A stretch of DNA of 9,887 nt from Lachnospiraceae bacterium. GTDB taxonomy: Bacteria > Bacillota > Clostridia > Lachnospirales > Lachnospiraceae. Under the pieces are notes generated by a model. It worked only from the letters and a program-made list of their open reading frames with translations, was not told where the DNA came from and ran no database searches. Both the position numbers and the translations under genes were made by a program. This document shows, one piece after another, positions 1 to 4,080 of the stretch. The stretch is from contig DNAD01000162.1 of assembly GCA_003484785.1 (NCBI GenBank), positions 1 to 9,887 on the forward strand, read 5' to 3'. How positions within the stretch are numbered: position 1 is the first letter of the stretch; each line of letters opens with the position of its first letter.

Positions 1-18
1 CAAGGATGGGACCGCTGC

Positions 19-81
19 GATGGGCAAAACCCATCTCAAGCCATAAGTTGTGGCCCGTAATCGCGCAGCAAGTGCGCGATT
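19..81. repeat. Cluster of three stem-loops downstream of the aquaporin gene
   Basis: Three hairpins follow each other in noncoding DNA. GATGGG/CCCATC pairs at 19-24 with 30-35 (5-base loop). GCCATA pairs with TGTGGC at 40-45 with 49-54, including one G-T pair and a 3-base loop. AATCGCGCA/TGCGCGATT pairs perfectly over 9 bp at 59-67 with 73-81 (loop GCAAG). No run of T follows on the minus strand, so these are not standard intrinsic terminators of the aquaporin transcript. They may be a REP-like interspersed element, a structured 3' end or part of an RNA continuing past the window edge. The strand of action is unknown. Confidence 0.6.
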
Positions 82-101
82 CGGCTGTGAATAGTAACAT
101 A

Positions 102-791
102 TCAGTCTCTCTCAAGGAATCCGTAGATTATGGCCGCAAGGGCAGCTCCGATAAAGGGTCCTATGATGAAGACTATGAGGGACGAAAGCGGATCCGTGAA
201 GCCCGTGATCCCGGCGATGATGGCAGGGCCAAGGGATCTGGCGGGATTTACCGAGGTTCCGGTAAGGCCGATGCCGAGAATATGGACAAGCACAAGCGAA
301 AAGCCGATTATCAGTCCCCCGAAGCTTCCGTGGGAGAACTTCGGAGAGGTAACTCCGAGAATAACCATAACGAATAAACAAGTCAGTATTATCTCAACCA
401 GTATACCCGCCGCAAAGGAACCGTTAACCCCCGCAAGACCGTTGCTTCCGAAGCCTCCGGTCTGATCCTCTACTCCGCCGAGGCTGAAGATCAGGGCAAG
501 AAGGCCCGATCCCGCAAAGGCTCCCACGCACTGGGCCACTACATAGCCTGCGAAATCCTTTGCCGTCATACCGCCCCTCATAAGGACCGCAAGGGAAACC
601 GCGGGGTTGATATGACAGCCCGAGATATTACCCACGCAGTAAGCCATACCTACTATCGTAAGCCCGAAGGCAAAGGCGGTAAGGATATAACCCGATCCGT
701 TTACGGAATCGCACCCCACCAGCATGGCCGTTCCGCACCCTAAAAATACCAGCGCGAAGGTACCGATCAATTCTGCAACATACTTTTTCAT
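102..791 (-). CDS. aqpZ: Aquaporin Z-like water channel (MIP family)
   Basis: Six-helix channel of the major intrinsic protein family in the cytoplasmic membrane, 229 residues. Both half-helix signatures are intact: HINPAV (60-65) and SVNPARS (180-186). The selectivity filter inferred from spacing against E. coli AqpZ is Phe42, His170, Thr179 and Arg185, the combination of a water-selective pore rather than a glycerol facilitator. The length (no GlpF-type insertions) agrees. Cys59 next to the first NPA box and Cys19, Cys27, Cys52, Cys88 and Cys138 make it cysteine-rich. The start ATG has a perfect AAGGAGG five bases upstream. It is separated from the HAD gene by 110 bases, so it may have its own promoter, although none is obvious. 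It has no evident functional link to the upstream operon. The symbol is by similarity only. Confidence 0.93.
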   Translation of the reverse strand: MKKYVAELIGTFALVFLGCGTAMLVGCDSVNGSGYILTAFAFGLTIVGMAYCVGNISGCHINPAVSLAVLMRGGMTAKDFAGYVVAQCVGAFAGSGLLALIFSLGGVEDQTGGFGSNGLAGVNGSFAAGILVEIILTCLFVMVILGVTSPKFSHGSFGGLIIGFSLVLVHILGIGLTGTSVNPARSLGPAIIAGITGFTDPLSSLIVFIIGPFIGAALAAIIYGFLERD

Positions 792-901
792 GACAACCTC
801 CTTATTAACATGATAATGCCCGGGGTGAAACGCCCTGACATCCTGTTATGATTTATCTGAAACAAGCCATCGCGGGCGCAGCAGGTAGTTTACACCGGAA
901 C
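792..901. other. Intergenic gap between HAD gene and aquaporin gene
   Basis: This 110-base stretch is the longest internal gap. Apart from the aquaporin ribosome binding site, I see no convincing -35/-10 pair, no stem-loop with a U-tract, and no open reading frame with a start site. A promoter for the aquaporin gene could be here but is not recognisable by eye. Confidence 0.6.
797..803 (-). promoter_or_regulatory. Strong ribosome binding site of the aquaporin gene
   Basis: On the minus strand the sequence reads AAGGAGG followed by TTGTC and then the ATG at 791. It is a near-perfect complement of the 16S rRNA 3' end at good spacing (5 bases). It fixes the aquaporin start and, being the strongest site in the window, suggests the gene is translated independently of the upstream operon. 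Confidence 0.85.
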
Positions 902-1594
902 TCAAGCCCTTCCTCCTGCGCTTTGAAGCTCATACAGATCGTATTTTTTCTCCCGCGCCCTGCGGGACTTGGGCAGTATGAGATAATCACAGCCTGCCCG
1001 TCTTGCCGCTTCACCGTCCTTTGAGTCCCTGTCCCCTATCATGAGAAGATCACCGGGTTTAAACCCCGTATCCTCCATTATAAGCTCAAGGCCTCTGGGG
1101 TCCGGCTTCAGTACTCCCAGCCTCTTATCCGTGGCGGCGTAGCATCCGTCCGCCTCAAGGCCCAAAGCTTCAAGCTTTTCCTCAATGGGGTAGTCCGAAA
1201 AGATATAGCAGCCTATCCCCTTTTCCTTAAGGAGACTAAACAGCCGAGCCGCTCCCTCGTCCCTGCAGGCTCTGATATACTTAAGAGGCTTATCATAGAT
1301 CCAGGTCTCCACCGCTTCACGGACGGTTTCAGGCGAAAGCCCCATCAGCTTTGCGGTGTATTCATACTGCTCTTCCTCAAGGCTTTCGGACGAAGCGGGC
1401 CTGTCCCACAGTTCACGGACTTTTCTGAATTTTCTTACGGCAAAGAGCTCCTTTATCCTTAAAGGATGGAGGGCATAAAACGAGACAAGCTTCCACAGCA
1501 TGGTGACCCTCATTTTGTTCTGGTAATAGAGGGTACCGTCCAGATCCCAGACAACAGCCTTATATGAAAAAACAGATCCCCTGCATTCAGACAT
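902..1594 (-). CDS. HAD-superfamily hydrolase, possible lipid-linked phosphoribose 5-phosphatase
   Basis: Haloacid-dehalogenase-type phosphatase of 230 residues without a signal peptide, so it should be cytoplasmic. Motif I is WDLDGT (nucleophile Asp17, acid/base Asp19), motif II is FSD (Ser133), motif III is LKPDP (Lys163), and motif IV is GDRDSKD (Asp188, Asp193). An alpha-helical C1-type cap of about 100 residues lies between motifs I and II and is rich in basic and aromatic residues. The ATG must be at or before residue 17 to keep motif I; only a weak GGGG lies nine bases upstream. It starts 15 bases after the prenyltransferase stop. HAD domains are also known fused to UbiA prenyltransferases of this type, which suggests it removes the 5-phosphate from the lipid product. 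That substrate is an inference; phosphoglycolate or other phosphatase activity cannot be excluded. Confidence 0.85.
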   Translation of the reverse strand: MSECRGSVFSYKAVVWDLDGTLYYQNKMRVTMLWKLVSFYALHPLRIKELFAVRKFRKVRELWDRPASSESLEEEQYEYTAKLMGLSPETVREAVETWIYDKPLKYIRACRDEGAARLFSLLKEKGIGCYIFSDYPIEEKLEALGLEADGCYAATDKRLGVLKPDPRGLELIMEDTGFKPGDLLMIGDRDSKDGEAARRAGCDYLILPKSRRAREKKYDLYELQSAGGRA

Positions 1595-1609
1595 ATCAGA
1601 TAACCCCGG

Positions 1610-2551
1610 TCAGCGGGAACCTGTCCCGGTCTCAAACATCCACGGATCCGACCATATGGACAGAGCCTTGATATCCACAAACGTAAGCACCACCAGAAGT
1701 ATCACAAGGAAGGTAAGATAAATAATAAGCGACTTTTCCCTGTAGAGCTTCTCGGGCTTCTGGGCCGCGGAATCAGGCTTATACGCGATATAGAGATAAA
1801 AGCAGAACAATCCGATTATGAAGGGAACCGCGATCAGATATTCTATCCTGTATTTGAGCATGAAAATCCCTATACAGAAGGTAGAACACATCGCATAAAA
1901 GAAGGCGGAGATAAGCAGAGACTGCTCCGTATAATATTTAAAGGACTTTCTGTAGAGCCCGGCACGGGAAGGATCCCCTATCATCCTGTATTCGGCGAAG
2001 CGCTTGGTCGCCATAAGGAAGGCTCCTCCGAGCCAGTAGCCTATGAGCACGCTTGAAGGCGGTATCAGATCAGTTGTAACGATGAACCATCCGAGAAGCA
2101 GCCTTATCATGTTGTTTATGGACTCCGACAGCACGTCCACATAGGGCAGATCCTTGGTCCTTATCGGCTTTACGTTGTAAAGGATCCCCATTACCAGAAG
2201 CCACAGCTCCATATACAGAAAATATCTGTTGACGCACAGCGAAGCGGCGATCCCAAGGATGATCAGTATCACATACTCAAGCATCACATAGGAAAACTTC
2301 ATGTTTTCCGAAACCACCGGGCGGTTCTTCTTGGTAGGATGGAACCTGTCAAACTCCGCATCCAGCCATTCGTTGATCACGTAATTTGCGGAGGCTATAA
2401 AGCAGGTGGCCATAAAGCCCATGATAAACCTGAAAAAGAACCCCTCATCCGGCCTGGTGTCCGACAACAGCATCGCAATGGCCACCCCGGGAATGATAAA
2501 CGCGTTTTTAACCCAGTGATCCGGCCTTGCTATCTTAATATAATTTTTCAT
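1610..2551 (-). CDS. UbiA-family prenyltransferase, probable polyprenyl-phosphate phosphoribosyltransferase (DPPR synthase-like)
   Basis: Integral membrane protein with roughly eight or nine hydrophobic helices. Numbered from the ATG at 2551 (313 residues), the first Asp-rich motif is N60-E-x2-D64-x3-D68, followed directly by HPTKKNRP (71-78). The second site has YNVKP (125-129) with Asp134, Asp139 and Arg150. RKSFKYYT (201-208) lies further on. The HPTKxxRP and RKSxxYYT blocks recall the mycobacterial DPPR synthase group, which transfers 5-phosphoribose from PRPP to a polyprenyl phosphate, rather than quinone or heme prenyltransferases. This is by recollection of the family, without alignment. 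The in-frame ATG at 2584 would add 11 residues (MSDFSRGCSGS) and overlap rpe by 50 bases. I prefer 2551 because MKNYIKIARPDHWVKN is the usual family N-terminus, although the nearest GGGAG is only one base from the ATG. The following HAD gene may encode the next step. Confidence 0.82.
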   Translation of the reverse strand: MKNYIKIARPDHWVKNAFIIPGVAIAMLLSDTRPDEGFFFRFIMGFMATCFIASANYVINEWLDAEFDRFHPTKKNRPVVSENMKFSYVMLEYVILIILGIAASLCVNRYFLYMELWLLVMGILYNVKPIRTKDLPYVDVLSESINNMIRLLLGWFIVTTDLIPPSSVLIGYWLGGAFLMATKRFAEYRMIGDPSRAGLYRKSFKYYTEQSLLISAFFYAMCSTFCIGIFMLKYRIEYLIAVPFIIGLFCFYLYIAYKPDSAAQKPEKLYREKSLIIYLTFLVILLVVLTFVDIKALSIWSDPWMFETGTGSR

Positions 2552-3203
2552 ACTCCCTGAACATCCCCTTGAAAAATCTGACATTATCTTCGATATCGCC
2601 CTTGAATACCGACGATCCCATAACGATCACGTTTGCGCCCGCACCAAGCACGAGCCTGACATTCTCCTTCGTCACTCCTCCGTCAACCTCTATATCCGTC
2701 CGAAGCCCCTGACCGTCCAGCTCCCTTCTGAGCCTCTTCACCTTTTCAAGACATCCCGGGATCAGCTTCTGACCTCCGAAGCCCGGCTCGACCGTCATTA
2801 TAAGGAACATTTTAACCTTCCCGAAAAGCGGCCTTAAAACAGATATATCCGTATCCGGCTTTATCGAAACTCCCGCCGACATTCCCAGATCATTGATCTG
2901 CCTGACAGTGCTTAACAGATCGCTGCAGGCCTCCTCATGAACGGTGATGATGTCCGCCCCCGCCTCCCTGAAATTCTTTAAAAACCTTACCGGCTCCTGT
3001 ATCATCAGGTGTACGTCAAGCTTAAGATCCGTCACCTTTCTCACACTGCGAAGCACCGGTAGCCCGAAAGAAATATTCGGAACAAACATCCCGTCCATCA
3101 CGTCGAAGTGGATATAGTCAGCGCCGGCCTCCTCAGCCTTCTTAATATTGCTTCCCAGCTCCGCAAAATCCGCAGCCAGTATTGATGGTGAAAGAATGAT
3201 CAT
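2535..3203 (-). CDS. rpe: Ribulose-phosphate 3-epimerase
   Basis: Interconverts D-ribulose 5-phosphate and D-xylulose 5-phosphate in the non-oxidative pentose phosphate pathway. It is a cytoplasmic TIM barrel of 222 residues, typical length. Visible motifs: LSPSILAADF near the N-terminus, HFDVMDGMFVPN (32-43, metal ligands His32 and Asp34), DVHLMI (His65), MTVEPGFGGQ (136-145), and EVDGGV (172-177, Asp174, the second acid/base) with the phosphate-binding GSSVF (196-200). The start ATG overlaps the rsgA stop (ATGA) and has a strong AAGGAG six bases upstream. Its 3' end overlaps the start of the prenyltransferase gene. Linkage to rsgA is the usual Firmicutes arrangement; what follows it here is not. 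Confidence 0.97.
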   Translation of the reverse strand: MIILSPSILAADFAELGSNIKKAEEAGADYIHFDVMDGMFVPNISFGLPVLRSVRKVTDLKLDVHLMIQEPVRFLKNFREAGADIITVHEEACSDLLSTVRQINDLGMSAGVSIKPDTDISVLRPLFGKVKMFLIMTVEPGFGGQKLIPGCLEKVKRLRRELDGQGLRTDIEVDGGVTKENVRLVLGAGANVIVMGSSVFKGDIEDNVRFFKGMFREYEKLY

Positions 3204-4078
3204 CTGAATCTCCTTCTTGATCTGAGCTCCTCATGGATCGCTGCGTAATTATCATATCTCATCCTGTTTATGACGCCCTTATCCACCAGCTCCTTGACCG
3301 CGCAGCCCGGCTCATGGGTATGGGAGCAGGGAGTAAAATAGCACCCGTCATCTATATCAAATTCGGGATACATCCCTGCCAGCTCCTCTGCCTCGATCCC
3401 GTAAAGCTCAAAGGATGAAAAGCCCGGAGTGTCCATGATAAAGGTATCCCTGTCTATGGGTATTATCTCGGAATGCCTGGTGGTCTGCTTACCTCTTTCA
3501 GACTTTCTGCTTATGCTGCCCGTTTCCGAACGGATATTGTCCTGAAGACAGTTTATCAGCGTTGATTTGCCTACCCCCGAAGGTCCCGCCACGCTGGTCG
3601 TCCTTCCCTTCAACAGCTGTTTTACCTCATCGATCCCTTCGCCCCTGAGGGCCGAGATAAAAAGGAGCGGACAGCCCGACCCTGAGTAGGTGCTCCTTAC
3701 CTGCTCGACCAGGGCCTCATCGGCAAGATCCTCCTTGTTAAAGCAGATGATGGAGGTCAGCCCGTTTACCAGATACTGTAACAAAAGCTTATCCAGCATC
3801 AGAAGGTTCGGCTCGGGATAGGTAAGGGAGAACACTATAAGAGCCTGATCTATGTTGGCCACATTGGGCCTTATGAGCTCGCTCTTTCTGGGGAATATCC
3901 CGGTGATGTTCCCCTCCATGTCCTTTGTGTCGGTAACCTCCATGCTGCAATAATCCCCGGTCAGAGGCCGCATTCCCAAAAGCCTGAATATCCCCTTCGC
4001 CCTGCAGGCGTAGATGTTTAAGTCCTCGGCATACACGTAATAAAAGCCGGCAATCCCTTTAATGATCCTCCCCTGCAT
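3200..4078 (-). CDS. rsgA: Ribosome small-subunit biogenesis GTPase RsgA (YjeQ/CpgA)
   Basis: Circularly permuted GTPase that checks late 30S subunit maturation and is released by GTP hydrolysis; in Bacillus it is a PrkC substrate. The N-terminal OB-fold covers about residues 1-68. The G motifs come in the permuted order: NKED (G4, 114-117), SAL (G5, 142-144), GPSGVGKS (G1, 165-172), GKQTTRH (switch I/G2 region, 196-202) and DTPG (G3, 216-219). The C-terminal zinc knuckle has Cys246, Cys251, His253 and Cys259. The 292 residues are normal. The ATG lies two bases after the prkC TAG stop, with no good Shine-Dalgarno sequence ahead of it, so translation probably depends on ribosomes terminating on prkC. 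The 3' end overlaps rpe in an ATGA junction. Confidence 0.96.
   Translation of the reverse strand: MQGRIIKGIAGFYYVYAEDLNIYACRAKGIFRLLGMRPLTGDYCSMEVTDTKDMEGNITGIFPRKSELIRPNVANIDQALIVFSLTYPEPNLLMLDKLLLQYLVNGLTSIICFNKEDLADEALVEQVRSTYSGSGCPLLFISALRGEGIDEVKQLLKGRTTSVAGPSGVGKSTLINCLQDNIRSETGSISRKSERGKQTTRHSEIIPIDRDTFIMDTPGFSSFELYGIEAEELAGMYPEFDIDDGCYFTPCSHTHEPGCAVKELVDKGVINRMRYDNYAAIHEELRSRRRFR
3210..3215 (-). promoter_or_regulatory. Ribosome binding site of rpe inside the rsgA 3' end
   Basis: AAGGAG, six bases before the rpe ATG, lies within the last codons of rsgA. Together with the ATGA stop/start overlap it allows both coupled and independent initiation of rpe. Confidence 0.8.
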
Positions 4079-4080
4079 GG

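Noticed and set aside
59..81. Intrinsic terminator for the aquaporin transcript
   Set aside because: The 9-bp stem is perfect, but on the minus strand it is followed by ACGGGCC, not by a run of T; the same is true of the 19-35 hairpin.
1..101. tRNA or other known small RNA gene
   Set aside because: Three hairpins are present but there is no acceptor-type closing stem longer than about 3 bp, no T-loop consensus and no match I recognise to 6S, SRP, tmRNA or RNase P RNA.
6..465. Plus-strand open frames over the aquaporin 3' half
   Set aside because: The region encodes the second NPA box and helices of a clear aquaporin on the minus strand; the plus-strand products are charged, low-complexity shadows.
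792..901. Sigma-A type promoter for the aquaporin gene (for example TTTCAC with TAATAA 17 bases later)
   Set aside because: The hexamers match poorly and the transcription start would fall on the ribosome binding site.
1610..2551. MenA/UbiA quinone prenyltransferase
   Set aside because: No quinone genes are nearby, and the HPTKKNRP and RKSFKYYT blocks fit the phosphoribosyltransferase group better; not fully excluded without a profile search.
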